Positions 12,587-21,665 of a stretch of DNA of 64,000 bases are shown piece by piece. The notes beneath the pieces were generated by a model. The model was not told the DNA's origin and ran no database searches. It was given only the letters and a program-made list of their open reading frames with translations. The translations under genes and the position numbers were made by a program. Within the stretch, counting starts at the first letter, position 1. The number at the start of each line of letters is the position of its first letter. Origin of the DNA: Candidatus Promineofilum glycogenicum (lineage in GTDB: Bacteria > Chloroflexota > Anaerolineae > Promineifilales > Promineifilaceae); assembly GCA_016707605.1 (NCBI GenBank), contig JADJHJ010000017.1:1-64000 (forward strand), read 5' to 3'.

Positions 12587-12652
12587 AAATGTGGCACAGG
12601 ATTCTTATCCTGTGGCCTTCGGTGCACAGGATAAGAATCCTGTGCCACATTT
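12587..12652. repeat. 28-bp perfect palindromic repeat
   Basis: Arms 12587-12614 and 12625-12652 are exact reverse complements around a 10-base loop. The hairpin begins at the stop codon of the HAD gene. A diverged copy is at 28941-29010, also abutting a gene 3' end. Confidence 0.85.
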
Positions 12653-13305
12653 TAGAGAAGAGCGTCCAGGTCGGCGGCGACCTCCACCAGCGACGGATAG
12701 CGGCGAAAGGCGGGGGCGAACAGCGCGCCACCGGCCATCGCCGCCGCGCCGACGGCGGCGACACGCATCCCGGCGGCGACGGCCGCGGCGCAGCCGTTGG
12801 CCGAGTCCTCCAGCGCCAGGCAGGCCGCCGGGGCCGCGCCCAGCCGCGTCGCGGCCAGCAGGAAGATGTCGGGCGCGGGCTTGCCGTGGGCCACTTCGTC
12901 ACCGCAGGCCAGCGCGCCGGTGCGGCCGGCGAGGCCCAGCTTGCCTAGAATGATCTCGGCCACGGCTCGCGGCGTCGAGGTGGCCACGGCCCAGGGCAGG
13001 CCGCGCCGCTCCACTTCGTCCAGCAAGACGTAGAGGCCGGGCATAACCGGCACGCCGTCGGCCAGGCTGTCCAGAAACAGCGCCGTCTTCAGCGCCACCA
13101 GTTCCTCGCGCGGCAGGGCCAGGGCCAGGGCATCGAGCACCAGTTGGGCGCTCTCGTTGGTGCGGCGGCCAAGCATACGGCCGTAGAGGTCGTCGGTCAT
13201 CAGCGCGCCATGCGGCTCCAGCACGCGCTCCCAGGCCGCCCGGGCCAGCGGCTCGGTATCGACCATCAGGCCGTCCATGTCGAATAGAACTGCGGTTCGG
13301 TTCAT
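12652..13305 (-). CDS. HAD-superfamily phosphatase (beta-phosphoglucomutase-like)
   Basis: 217 residues. Motif I FDMDGLMVDTEP (nucleophiles Asp9 and Asp11), motif II ATSTPR, the motif III lysine in HGKPAPDIF, and motif IV LEDSANG place it in the HAD class I group with an alpha-helical cap. Relatives include phosphoglycolate phosphatases, beta-phosphoglucomutases and sugar phosphatases. It acts in the cytoplasm; the substrate is not predictable. A terminator separates it from nusA. Confidence 0.9.
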   Translation of the reverse strand: MNRTAVLFDMDGLMVDTEPLARAAWERVLEPHGALMTDDLYGRMLGRRTNESAQLVLDALALALPREELVALKTALFLDSLADGVPVMPGLYVLLDEVERRGLPWAVATSTPRAVAEIILGKLGLAGRTGALACGDEVAHGKPAPDIFLLAATRLGAAPAACLALEDSANGCAAAVAAGMRVAAVGAAAMAGGALFAPAFRRYPSLVEVAADLDALL

Positions 13306-13410
13306 TGTTCAGTCCACTGGTTGCTCTCTTTACCGCAAGAGTAGCGGCGATTCTCCGCTTCGGCCAGCCAACACAGAGCGGGTCGTATGAGAGAGCTTAG
13401 GCTGACGGGA

Positions 13411-13462
13411 CAGTGGGGCAGTGGGGCAGTGGGGCAGTGGGGCAGTGGAGCAGTGGGTCAGT
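13411..13462. repeat. Octanucleotide tandem repeat (CAGTGGGG)
   Basis: About six and a half copies of CAGTGGGG, the last two with single-base changes. It lies in the intergenic region before the cyclase gene. Another 8-bp x 6 array (AGGTCAGT) occurs at 29333. Confidence 0.85.
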
Positions 13463-13483
13463 CGCTCGTCGTTCGTTGCACGT

Positions 13484-13515
13484 CCCTAATCCCTAATCCC
13501 TAACCCCTAATCCCT
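13484..13515. repeat. Heptanucleotide tandem repeat (CCCTAAT)
   Basis: Four to five copies of CCCTAAT, one with an extra C. Simple sequence repeat about 40 bases before the cyclase gene. No function is evident. Confidence 0.75.
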
Positions 13516-13541
13516 GAGTCGCGCAGACGCGCGGCCCGACC

Positions 13542-13547
13542 TATAAT
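13542..13547 (+). promoter_or_regulatory. TATAAT -10 box placed for a leaderless transcript
   Basis: A perfect TATAAT ends seven bases before the ATG at 13555, so transcription would begin at or next to the start codon. No ribosome binding site is present. No good -35 element is seen. Confidence 0.55.
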
Positions 13548-13554
13548 CGGCCGC

Positions 13555-16500
13555 ATGTCAACAACCGAAGAGCAGATCGCGCAGTTGCGGGCGGCTGTGA
13601 CGGCGCTGGAGGGCCAGCGGCCGATTTTGGGCGACGCCGTGGTTGAAGTGGCGCTGGACTCACTGCGCGAACGGCTGGCTGCGCTGGAAGTCGAGGTGCG
13701 GGTCGAGCAGCAGCGCAAGCAGGTCACTGTCCTCTTTGCCGACGTATTCGGCTTCACGGCGCTTTCCGAGACAACAGACGCCGAAGAAGTGGCCGAGGTC
13801 ATGAATACCCTCTGGGCACAGGTCGACCGGGCCATCGTTGACGGCGGCGGCCGCATCGACAAGCACATCGGCGACGCGGTCATGGCCCTGTGGGGCGTCG
13901 ACGCGGCGCGCGAGGACGACCCGGAGCGGGCGGTGCGCGCCGCGCTGGCCATGCAGGCGGCCGCCGGCGCTTTCCGCGAGAGCCAGCGCGTGCCCCTGGC
14001 CATGCGCATCGGCGTCAACACCGGGCCGGTGCTGCTGGGCCAGGTAGGCACAACGGCCGAGTTCACCGCCATCGGCGACACCGTCAATCTGGCCAGCCGG
14101 TTGGAGCACGCCGCGGCCGTGGGCAGCGTGCTCATCTCCCACGACACCTACCGCCACGTGCGTGGCATCTTCGACATACTGCCGCGCGAGCCGCTGACCG
14201 TCAAGGGCAAGGCCGAGCCGGTGCAGACCTACGTTGTGTTGCGGGCCAGGCCCCGCGCCTTCCGGTCGTCCACGCGCGGCGTGGAGGGGATCGAAACGCG
14301 CATGATCGGGCGGGAGCGCGAGTTGGGCCGGCTGCAGAACGCCTACGTCGAGGCGACGACGATGTCACAAACGCGCCTGGCCCTGGTCGTCGGCGAGGCC
14401 GGCGTGGGCAAGTCGCGCCTGCTCTATGAGTTCGAGACCTGGCTGGAACTGTGGCCGGAGACGATTCAAACGTTTCAGGGCCGGGCGACGCCTAACCTGC
14501 AGAACGTGCCCTACAGCCTCTTTCGCGATCTCTTTGCCGAACGCTTCGACATTCTGGATAGCGACAGCGCCGCCGTGGCCCTGGAGAAGTTCCGCGCGGG
14601 CATGGCCGGCGTTCTGTCGCCGGAACAGGCCGATATTGTCGGCTACTGGCTGGGTTTCGACTTCTCGGCCAGCCCGGCCGTCGGCGGCCTGGTCGGCAGC
14701 ACGGGCTTCGGCACAGTAGCCCGCGCCCACCTGACGCGCGCCTTTCGGGCGCTGGCCGCCGGCGCGCCGGTGATTATCCTTCTGGAGGACATCCACTGGG
14801 CCGACGACCCGTCGCTCGATCTGGCCATCCATCTGGCGACGGCCATCCCGGAAGCGCCCCTGCTGGTGCTGGCCCTGGCCCGGCCGCGCCTGTTCGAGCG
14901 GCGGCCGAATTGGGGCCAGGAGCTGGCCGGCCACACGCGCGTGACCCTGACGCCGCTGACTACCCACCTCAGCCGGACGCTCGTCGATGAGATTTTGCGC
15001 CTCGTCAACAACGTCCCCGACACCCTGCGCGACCTGATCGTCAACGCCGCCGAGGGCAACCCGTTCTACGTCGAGGAACTGGTGAAGATGTTGATCGATC
15101 AGGGGGTGATTGAGCGCGAAGAAGGGGCCAGGGGCCAGGTTCCAGGGGCCAGGGAAGAGCGTTCTTCCCCTGGAACCTGGCCCCTGGAACCTGGCCCTGT
15201 CTGGCGGGTGCGCACAGACAAACTGGCCGCGCTCAAGGTTCCGCCGACGCTGACGGCGCTGTTGCAGGCGCGGCTGGACGGCCTGCCGCCGGCGGAGCGG
15301 CGGGCGCTACAGCGGGCGGCGGTGGTCGGCCGCCTGTTCTGGGACGACCCGGTGGCCGACCTGCTCCGGGAGCGGCGCGACGAGGTGGCCGTCACGCTGC
15401 AATCCGCCCGCAGCCGCGAGTTGATCCTCCGCCAGGAGCGCTCTTCCTTCGCCGGGGCCGGCGAGTACCTCTTCAAGCACGCCCTGCTGCGCGACGTGGC
15501 CTATGAGACGGTGCTGCTGAAGTATCGCGCCGAGTTCCACGGCCGCGTCGCCCGCTGGCTGGAAGACCACGCCGGGGAGCGCGTCGGCGAATACCTGGGC
15601 CTCATCGCCGAACACTACGTTCAGGCCGGTGAGTACGACCGCGCCGCCGACTACTATCAGCGCTCCGGCGAACAGGCCATTCGCACCAACGTCTTCCGCG
15701 CCGCGCGGGTGGCGTTCGAGCGGGCGCTGTCGCTGCGCGAATTGAGTAATGCCCCGCCCGAAGCCTCTCTGCCCCACTATCTCATGCTGGGCAATGCCTG
15801 CCATCGCCTGGGGGAGTTCGCGGTGGCCGAGCCGGCTCTGACGCGGGCGCTGGCCCTGGCGCGGGCCGGCGACCGTAGCGAGTACCAGCCAATGGCCCTT
15901 GCCTCACTGGCAATGGTTGTCTATGCCCTGGGCCGAACCGCTGAGGCTGGCGCTCTGCTGGAAGAAGCCCTGCCGCTGGCCCGGCAGGCGGGCGGCCTGG
16001 CGTTAGGCCAGGTCCTCCGATCTTTGTCATCCTATGAGTGGCAGACCGGCGCTCTGGACGCGGCCGAAGCGCACGCCGAAGAGGGTCGCCACCTGGCCAT
16101 CGTCCTAGGCGATATAACTCTGGAGATTAGCGCCTACAGTTCGCTGGGCATCATCGAGGGGCTGCGGGGCAATTTCGACGGCTCGCGCCGCTATATTGAA
16201 ACCTCGCTGGCCCTGGCGCGGCAGATCGGCGACCGCTATCAGGAGTCGGTGAGCGAGTCGAACCTGGGCGCGACCATCCAGTATGCCGGCGACTATGCCG
16301 GGGCGATCGTCCACTATCGAGCGGGCCTCCAGGTTTACGAAGAGCTGGGCATGATTGACAACATGGCCACCAACGCCCACAACATCGCCGACGCCTACAC
16401 CAGTTTGGGCTTACTGGATGAGAGCCGGCGCTATGCCGTGGAATGCATCCGCCTGGCGCGTCAGGTGGGGGCCGTGCCGCTGCAACTGGCGGCGCTGGTG

Positions 16501-16725
16501 CCGCTGGCCGACGTGCTGGCCAAACAGGGGCAACCCGACCGCGCCCTGGCGCTGCTGGGCCTGGCCCGCCACCACCCCGGCACGCCCACGCAGAAGGAGG
16601 TGGGCATCCGGGAAGTGCTGGCCGATATGCAACTGGAGCCGGAGCAGATCGAGGCCGGGCTGGCCGCCGGGGCGGCGTTGGCGTTGGAGGCAGTGGTGGA
16701 GGAGATACTGGCCGGGCAGTGGTAG
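13555..16725 (+). CDS. Class III nucleotide cyclase-AAA ATPase-TPR signalling protein
   Basis: 1056 residues. A short coiled coil (1-50) precedes a class III adenylate/guanylate cyclase domain (about 55-225) with VLFADVFGFT and DKHIGDAVMALWG, which carry the metal-binding aspartates. An AAA-type ATPase follows: Walker A GEAGVGKSR near 281, Walker B LLEDIHWAD near 405. TPR repeats fill about residues 690-1000. This layout is a family of large regulators common in Chloroflexota and Actinobacteria; ligands are unknown. Residues about 523-548 are encoded by a palindromic repeat also found between genes at 41817, inserted in frame. The likely promoter gives a leaderless mRNA. Confidence 0.88.
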   Translation: MSTTEEQIAQLRAAVTALEGQRPILGDAVVEVALDSLRERLAALEVEVRVEQQRKQVTVLFADVFGFTALSETTDAEEVAEVMNTLWAQVDRAIVDGGGRIDKHIGDAVMALWGVDAAREDDPERAVRAALAMQAAAGAFRESQRVPLAMRIGVNTGPVLLGQVGTTAEFTAIGDTVNLASRLEHAAAVGSVLISHDTYRHVRGIFDILPREPLTVKGKAEPVQTYVVLRARPRAFRSSTRGVEGIETRMIGRERELGRLQNAYVEATTMSQTRLALVVGEAGVGKSRLLYEFETWLELWPETIQTFQGRATPNLQNVPYSLFRDLFAERFDILDSDSAAVALEKFRAGMAGVLSPEQADIVGYWLGFDFSASPAVGGLVGSTGFGTVARAHLTRAFRALAAGAPVIILLEDIHWADDPSLDLAIHLATAIPEAPLLVLALARPRLFERRPNWGQELAGHTRVTLTPLTTHLSRTLVDEILRLVNNVPDTLRDLIVNAAEGNPFYVEELVKMLIDQGVIEREEGARGQVPGAREERSSPGTWPLEPGPVWRVRTDKLAALKVPPTLTALLQARLDGLPPAERRALQRAAVVGRLFWDDPVADLLRERRDEVAVTLQSARSRELILRQERSSFAGAGEYLFKHALLRDVAYETVLLKYRAEFHGRVARWLEDHAGERVGEYLGLIAEHYVQAGEYDRAADYYQRSGEQAIRTNVFRAARVAFERALSLRELSNAPPEASLPHYLMLGNACHRLGEFAVAEPALTRALALARAGDRSEYQPMALASLAMVVYALGRTAEAGALLEEALPLARQAGGLALGQVLRSLSSYEWQTGALDAAEAHAEEGRHLAIVLGDITLEISAYSSLGIIEGLRGNFDGSRRYIETSLALARQIGDRYQESVSESNLGATIQYAGDYAGAIVHYRAGLQVYEELGMIDNMATNAHNIADAYTSLGLLDESRRYAVECIRLARQVGAVPLQLAALVPLADVLAKQGQPDRALALLGLARHHPGTPTQKEVGIREVLADMQLEPEQIEAGLAAGAALALEAVVEEILAGQW
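15123..15198. repeat. Palindromic repeat lying in frame inside the cyclase-ATPase gene
   Basis: GGCCAGGTTCCAGGGG-type palindrome around a central AAGAGCGTTCTT. The same sequence family occurs between genes at 41817-41882. Here it is translated into a Gly/Pro/Glu-rich stretch between the ATPase and downstream domains and does not break the frame. Confidence 0.8.
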
Positions 16726-16735
16726 CGCGGCGCCG

Positions 16736-17394
16736 TCAGCGCCCGGCCCGCTCCCGCCGCCGCAGCCAGACCATCGCCAGCAGCGACGACAGCAGTAGGT
16801 AGATCAACCCGGACACCACAAAGGCAATCAGGACCACGCCGAGCATACCCAGCGCGCAGCGGGTGTTGATCCACTGCCAGACGCGGCCGTCGCTATCCAA
16901 AGCGAAGGCCCGTTGGCTGTGGCAGTCGTACCAGCGCTCGAAGTGGTAGATGCAGCCGGTCAGGCCGGCTGGTGGGTTGGCCGTGCGGGCCAGGGCCGGC
17001 AATGAGGGGAGCACAGCGTGGCGGCATTGTCGGGCGGCGAGGCGACCGGTTGCCAGACGGCCTCTCTCAGCGGCAGAGCGACGCTGTCGCCCGAGGCCAG
17101 CCGCGCGTAGAGTGTAAACATCTGATTGAACTCGTCGCGTCCGGTCACCCCCAGCGCCAGACTCGTCGCCGCCGCCGGTGGGTCGGGCAAGCGCTGCCAC
17201 GACACGAAGTACCCGGCGCTGTCGATGCGATTGACGACCACCCCCGTGACGCCGCCGGCCAGGACGCTGAGGAAGAGGCAGGCCAGCAGAACAACCAACC
17301 GCCGCGTCCACTTGAAGGGGTAGAGTGGAGTAGGATGGGGAGAAGTAGCGTCGCGGGCTAAGTCAGACTCGTGGGCCATGTTACACTTGCCCAT
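16736..17394 (-). CDS. Two-transmembrane hypothetical protein, frameshifted
   Basis: Not recognised. The N-terminal part (frame of 17394) has a membrane segment RRLVVLLACLFLSVLAGGV near residues 30-50. The C-terminal part (frame of 16736) has a second long membrane segment (LGMLGVVLIAFVVSGLIYLL) before a basic end. Neither frame alone gives both. Joining them by restoring one base near the GGGG run at 17006-17009 yields a protein of about 219 residues with an extracytoplasmic loop containing cysteines (GCIYHFERWYDC). This looks like a sequencing deletion or a recent mutation. Both membrane segments look functional. Confidence 0.6.
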
Positions 17395-17591
17395 CGTTGC
17401 GCCCGTTCGGCCAGTTCAGCCCCCTCGCCGTCGTGCCAGTGGTAGAGCGTGGCCGGGTCGAAGTCGGCGTCGTTGGGCCAGACGAGGGTGTGGATTTCCG
17501 GGTCAAGGCGCACCTGATTGAACAACTCCGGGTCGCGTAACGGGCCGTAGAGGTAGCCGTGCAGAACCGGCTCGAAATCGATTGTCTGCAA
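17358..17591 (-). pseudogene. DUF2442-like fragment
   Basis: About 75 residues resemble the C-terminal half of DUF2442 proteins (GPLRDPELFNQVRLD, LVWPNDADFDP). The first half of the domain is missing and there is no ATG; the listed start is a TTG. It is in the same frame as the antitoxin-like pseudogene upstream but separated from it by a stop. It appears to be a recombination remnant. Confidence 0.45.
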
Positions 17592-17599
17592 GGAAACCG

Positions 17600-17680
17600 C
17601 TGCCGGAGCGTATAAATAAACTCTTCGTAATCACGCAGCGACTGGAATGGGTTCACGTTGTACGGTTCGCTCGATGACAT
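17600..17680 (-). pseudogene. N-terminal remnant of a DUF6516-like toxin
   Basis: The frame opening at the ATG at 17680 overlaps the end of the antitoxin-like gene. Its first 30 residues (NPFQSLRDYEEFIYTLRQRFP) resemble, from memory, the start of DUF6516/TumE-like toxins. It then runs into the DUF2442-like fragment out of frame and ends at 17381 as meaningless sequence. The body of the toxin is gone. Confidence 0.4.
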
Positions 17681-17942
17681 CGACTAGAGTAGTAGACTGC
17701 TCGCTCAGAGTACGGATCGTTTGCCGATACTGCTCGCGACGACGTAGCCAAATCTTGTACGCGCCGGCCCAGTCGGCCCAGTCCAGTACCTAGGACTCAT
17801 CCTCAGGCTCTTCGCCCCGCTGGTAGGACTCGTAAAAGGTCTCGGACAGGACGCCATACTTGCGCTCAACCATACCCAGGTCTTCATTCAGCGTGTGAAT
17901 GTCGGCAATGATGTCTTGCAGCGTCAAGGTTTGGTCGGTCAT
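17631..17942 (-). pseudogene. Antitoxin-like gene with an in-frame TAG
   Basis: Starting at ATG 17942 the frame gives a small helical, charged protein (MTDQTLTLQDIIADIHTLNE...) with a TAG at 17790-17792, then continues for about 50 codons (VLDWADWAGAYKIWLRRR) to TGA at 17631. TAG is one base from TGG, and tryptophan fits the local pattern. In related genomes, as I recall, proteins of this type precede DUF6516-like toxins. Disruption of both partners indicates a dead toxin-antitoxin locus. Confidence 0.5.
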
Positions 17943-17947
17943 ATCGT

Positions 17948-19933
17948 TTACCTCAATGACAACTGTACCACAGCTCTCAGAGCTTCAGTTCCTCCGCCAC
18001 CCACCCCAACCCCATCCTCCAACGTCCCCCGCCGCGGCGTGCCCGTCTCCACGTCCCAGCCGGCCAGCTCGAAGTAGGCGGTGATGGCCGCGTCCAGTTC
18101 GGCCGGGTCGAGCACGATGCCGTCCGACCGGCCGCCGCTGAGGGGCTGCTGGAACAGCTTCTTGGGCAGCGTGTCGTGGTCGCGGGTCAGCCCTTCGCGG
18201 GCGTTGTAGGCGCGCATCAGGTTGAGGCGGCGGCGGCCGATCTGCTGGATGTCGGCCACGGTCACGTCCCAGCCGGTGGCCGCGGCCAGCAGGTCGGCCA
18301 TGTCTTGCGGCCCGAAGAGTTGCCACGACGGGCCATAGACGAACTGGCATACGTCCAGCGTGTCGGTGGCGCTGTAGTTGTACTGCGTGATTAGCGCGAA
18401 CTCCACCTTCTCCGGGTTCATGGCCTTGGGGGCGGTGGGCGTGGTCAGGCCGATCTGGGCCAGGTAGCGCTTGTAGCCCGGCGCTTCCGGCGTCCCTTCG
18501 TATAGTTTTGGGTGGTACATCGGGTCATGTTCGCTGCTCTGGTGGTCGGCGCCGAACGGGTTGACGGCGTAGATGAGGCCCAGGCTGCGCTTGACGTGGG
18601 GCATGTGGGCCGGAATCTCCTGCCCCTTGACCGTCAGCACGTACTCCTGCCCCTTGCCCAGCCGCGCCGCCGCCCGCGCCGACCCCTCGGCCAGCACGTC
18701 GCCGAACCCCTCGCGCCGCAGCGTCTTCTCCAGCATGGCGATCATCGCCTCGGCGTCGCCATAGTTCAGGGCGATGCCGTCCGTCTCGGCGAGGGTCAGC
18801 ACCCCCTTCTCATAGCACTCCATCGCCCACGACAGCGTCGCGCCACAGGAGATGGAGTCCACGCCATAGGCGTTGCAAAGCTGGTTGGCGTAGCTGATGG
18901 CCCGCAGGTCGCCCACGCCGCAGTAAGAGCCGAACGTCGCCAGCGTCTCGTACTCCGGCCCGCCATATTCGGGCACGATAGCCTGGTCGCGGTACTCGGC
19001 CTCGACGACGCGCTTGCAGCGGACGACACAGGCGTAGCAGGTGTCGCGGCCGAGCTTGTCCTGCGCGCCGTCGGCCGCGCCGCGCAGCAGCTCCAGGTAG
19101 AGGCGTTCGCCGCTGATGGCCTCGGCTTCGGCCGGAGCCATGACGCCGCTGTCCCAGTTGCGCGTCGGCAGCCCGCCGGCCCCCTGCTGACCCATGACGG
19201 CATCGGCCGTGCCATACTTGCCCAGCGCCTCCACGTCGCTGCCGGGCAGCCGCTGCGCCCCGCCGCGGCTCAGGGCGACGATGGCCCGCTTGTCGGCCGG
19301 GACGACCGGCTGCGTGCCGCGCACGGCAATGGCCTTCAGGTTTTTGCTGCCCATCACCGCGCCGATGCCCGTGCGCCCCCAGGCGCGATTGCTCATGTTC
19401 ATGACGGCGGCGAACATGGCCCGCTTTTCGCCCGCCGGGCCGATCTGGGCGATCTCGATCTTGTCGTCGCCCAACTCGGCCCGCAGCGCCACGTCCACGT
19501 CATAGGTGAACTGGCCCCACAGGTGTGTCGCGTCGCGCAGTTCGGCCTGGCCGTTGTGAATCCACAGGTAGACCGGCGTGGGCGACGCGCCGCGGATGAC
19601 GATGGCGTCGAAGCCGGCGAACTTGAGTTCGGCCGGCCAGAAGCCGCCGGCCTGGCTGTCGGCCACGCCCTGTGTCGTCGGCGACTTGCAGGTGGCGGTG
19701 CAGCGGCTCTGGCCGCTGATGGGCAGGCCGGTAGTGGCGCTGAGGGCGAAGGTCAGGGTGTTGCGCGGGTCGAAGGCGTCGATGCCCGGCGGCGTGTTGC
19801 GCCACAGGTAGTACAGGCCCATCAGGCTGCCGCCGACGTACTGGCGGTAGAACGCCTCATCCGGCCGCTCGATGGTCAGTTGTCCTTCGGTCAAATCCAC
19901 GTGTAGTACCTGGCCCGCAAAGCCGTAGAGCAT
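17948..19933 (-). CDS. aor: Tungsten-containing aldehyde:ferredoxin oxidoreductase
   Basis: 661 residues, close to the family norm of 600-620 plus a C-terminal extension. The N-terminal AFOR domain has GFAGQVLHVDL and YVGGSLMGLYYL. The 4Fe-4S ligands lie in CYACVVRC near residue 300, and the fourth cysteine in DTLDVCQF near 530. DTLPKKLF near the C-terminus is typical. The enzyme interconverts aldehydes and carboxylates with ferredoxin, using a tungstopterin and one 4Fe-4S cluster, in the cytoplasm. No MoaD-like or ferredoxin partner is adjacent. Specificity within AOR, FOR and GAPOR types is not resolved. Confidence 0.92.
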   Translation of the reverse strand: MLYGFAGQVLHVDLTEGQLTIERPDEAFYRQYVGGSLMGLYYLWRNTPPGIDAFDPRNTLTFALSATTGLPISGQSRCTATCKSPTTQGVADSQAGGFWPAELKFAGFDAIVIRGASPTPVYLWIHNGQAELRDATHLWGQFTYDVDVALRAELGDDKIEIAQIGPAGEKRAMFAAVMNMSNRAWGRTGIGAVMGSKNLKAIAVRGTQPVVPADKRAIVALSRGGAQRLPGSDVEALGKYGTADAVMGQQGAGGLPTRNWDSGVMAPAEAEAISGERLYLELLRGAADGAQDKLGRDTCYACVVRCKRVVEAEYRDQAIVPEYGGPEYETLATFGSYCGVGDLRAISYANQLCNAYGVDSISCGATLSWAMECYEKGVLTLAETDGIALNYGDAEAMIAMLEKTLRREGFGDVLAEGSARAAARLGKGQEYVLTVKGQEIPAHMPHVKRSLGLIYAVNPFGADHQSSEHDPMYHPKLYEGTPEAPGYKRYLAQIGLTTPTAPKAMNPEKVEFALITQYNYSATDTLDVCQFVYGPSWQLFGPQDMADLLAAATGWDVTVADIQQIGRRRLNLMRAYNAREGLTRDHDTLPKKLFQQPLSGGRSDGIVLDPAELDAAITAYFELAGWDVETGTPRRGTLEDGVGVGGGGTEALRAVVQLSLR

Positions 19934-19954
19934 AACTTTCTCCTCAGAATAATC

Positions 19955-20138
19955 ATCCGCAGATTGGGCAGATTAGGCAGATTTAAGAGGCTCACGCAAA
20001 GGCGCTAAGGGGTCAGGGCGCAAAAAAGATAAGAAGAACCCGGATTCTTTCTTTTCTTCTTTGCGCCTTGGCGTTTCCTGGCGTCTTTGCGTGAGCTTTC
20101 TTCTCTTAAAATCTGCCTAATCTGCCCAATCTGCGGAT
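19955..20138. repeat. Composite palindromic repeat B (full copy)
   Basis: Begins ATCCGCAGATTGGGCAGATT and ends with its reverse complement. Between the outer arms lies an inner inverted repeat of CTCACGCAAAGGCGC and GACGCCAAGGCGCAAAG type. It occupies the divergent region between aor and potA. Confidence 0.85.
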
Positions 20139-20233
20139 CATACTTCTTCAACCCGTCATTCTCGATATTGTCATTCGGCGGCAATCGGGGTATGGTAACG
20201 AGGTCACTAGTTGTGCGCAAGCCTCACGAGAAG

Positions 20234-21439
20234 ATGACCGACTCCTTCCGCGTAGAACTCCGCGACGTCACCAAACGATTCGGCGAGACCATCGCCGTCG
20301 ATAATCTCACCCTTCAGATCCGCGATGGCGAGTTCTTCTCGCTCATCGGCCCCAGCGGTTGCGGCAAGACGACGACGCTGCGCATGGTCGCCGGCTTCGA
20401 GCAGCCCAGCGAGGGGACGATCTTCATTGGCGGCCAGCACGTCGAGGGCATCCCCGCCCACCGCCGGCCGGTCAACACCGTCTTCCAGAACTACGCCCTG
20501 TTCCCCCACATGAACGTGGCCCAGAACGTGGCCTTTGGGCTGGAGATGAGTAAAGTGCCCGCGCCGGAGATCAAGCGGCGCGTGGCCGAGGCGCTGGAAC
20601 TGGTGCGGCTGCCGCAGATGGCCGAGCGCAAACCGAAGCAACTCTCCGGCGGCCAGCAGCAGCGCGTGGCTCTGGCGCGGGCGCTGGTCAACCGGCCGCA
20701 GGTGCTGCTGCTCGACGAACCGCTGGGCGCGCTCGACCTGAAGCTGCGCAAGGCGATGCAGTCGGAACTGAAGCAGATTCAGACCGAGGTGGGCATCACC
20801 TTCATCTACGTCACCCACGACCAGGAAGAGGCCATGGCCATGTCCGACCGCATCGGCATCATGCACGAGGGCCTCTTGCAGCAGGTCGGCTCGCCCCACG
20901 AGGTCTATGAGAAGCCGGTCAACCGCTTCGTGGCCGACTTCATCGGCGAGACCAACTTCCTGCCGGCCACCGTCAGCCGGCTGGAGACGGAGGAGGAGCA
21001 CCCCATGGTCATGCTTCAGGGCAACGTGCCCGTGCTGGCCGCCGACGAAGGGCACGAGTTGCGCCTGGGCCAGAGCGTGACGCTGACGCTGCGGCCGGAG
21101 CGCATCAACCTCTACCCGCAGGGCAAGGTGGACGTGCTGAAGGCCGAGAGCGGCCTGGAGGCCGAGGAGTTGGAGCGCATCCTGGGGGCCAAAATGCCCG
21201 GCCCGGTGGACATGAAGGAGTTCCTGCTGGCCGAGCCGGAGAACGTGGTGCTCGACGGCGTGCTGGAAGAGGCGTTCTACATCGGCACGGACACGCGCTT
21301 TCGCGTGACGTTGCAGGGGGGGGCGTCGCTGGTCGTGCGGCAACAGAACTACGGCTCGCGCTATGACCTGCCGTACGATGTGGGCAGCCGCGTCTACGTC
21401 CAGTGGGCGGCCGAGAACGCGCAGATCTTAATTGATTAA
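20234..21439 (+). CDS. potA: Spermidine/putrescine ABC transporter ATP-binding protein
   Basis: 401 residues from ATG 20234. An upstream ATG at 20192 is possible, but longer versions run into repeat B. Walker A GPSGCGKTTT, signature LSGGQQQRVALARAL, Walker B VLLLDEP and the H-loop VTHDQEEA are all intact. A TOBE domain closes the protein. It energises uptake of polyamines through PotB and PotC. The gene is followed by repeat C, then potB. Confidence 0.92.
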   Translation: MTDSFRVELRDVTKRFGETIAVDNLTLQIRDGEFFSLIGPSGCGKTTTLRMVAGFEQPSEGTIFIGGQHVEGIPAHRRPVNTVFQNYALFPHMNVAQNVAFGLEMSKVPAPEIKRRVAEALELVRLPQMAERKPKQLSGGQQQRVALARALVNRPQVLLLDEPLGALDLKLRKAMQSELKQIQTEVGITFIYVTHDQEEAMAMSDRIGIMHEGLLQQVGSPHEVYEKPVNRFVADFIGETNFLPATVSRLETEEEHPMVMLQGNVPVLAADEGHELRLGQSVTLTLRPERINLYPQGKVDVLKAESGLEAEELERILGAKMPGPVDMKEFLLAEPENVVLDGVLEEAFYIGTDTRFRVTLQGGASLVVRQQNYGSRYDLPYDVGSRVYVQWAAENAQILID

Positions 21440-21447
21440 GAGAAATG

Positions 21448-21575
21448 ATCCGCAGATTGGGCCGACTTTCGGAGTAAGAGATAAGAGCACCCACGCCAAG
21501 CGCCAAAAGAGTGCCTTGCTTAGCGTCCTTGGCGATCTTTGCGTGAGGTTCTTAAAATCTGCCCAATCTGCGGAT
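21448..21575. repeat. Composite palindromic repeat C
   Basis: Outer ATCCGCAGATTGGG arms with an inner CGCCAAGCGC / GCGTCCTTGGCG region. The left inner half is shortened. It begins nine bases after the potA stop and separates potA from potB. Confidence 0.8.
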
Positions 21576-21665
21576 TACCTCTCTTTTCAGGAGAACAACG
21601 CTTATGTGTCATAACGTTCGCGACTACCACGGCGGGGGCCGATTCTATAACAGCAGGAGGAGCCG

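Noticed and set aside
13484..13515. Telomere-like CCCTAAT repeats
   Set aside because: Only four to five units inside a chromosome, no replicon end; a simple sequence repeat is sufficient.
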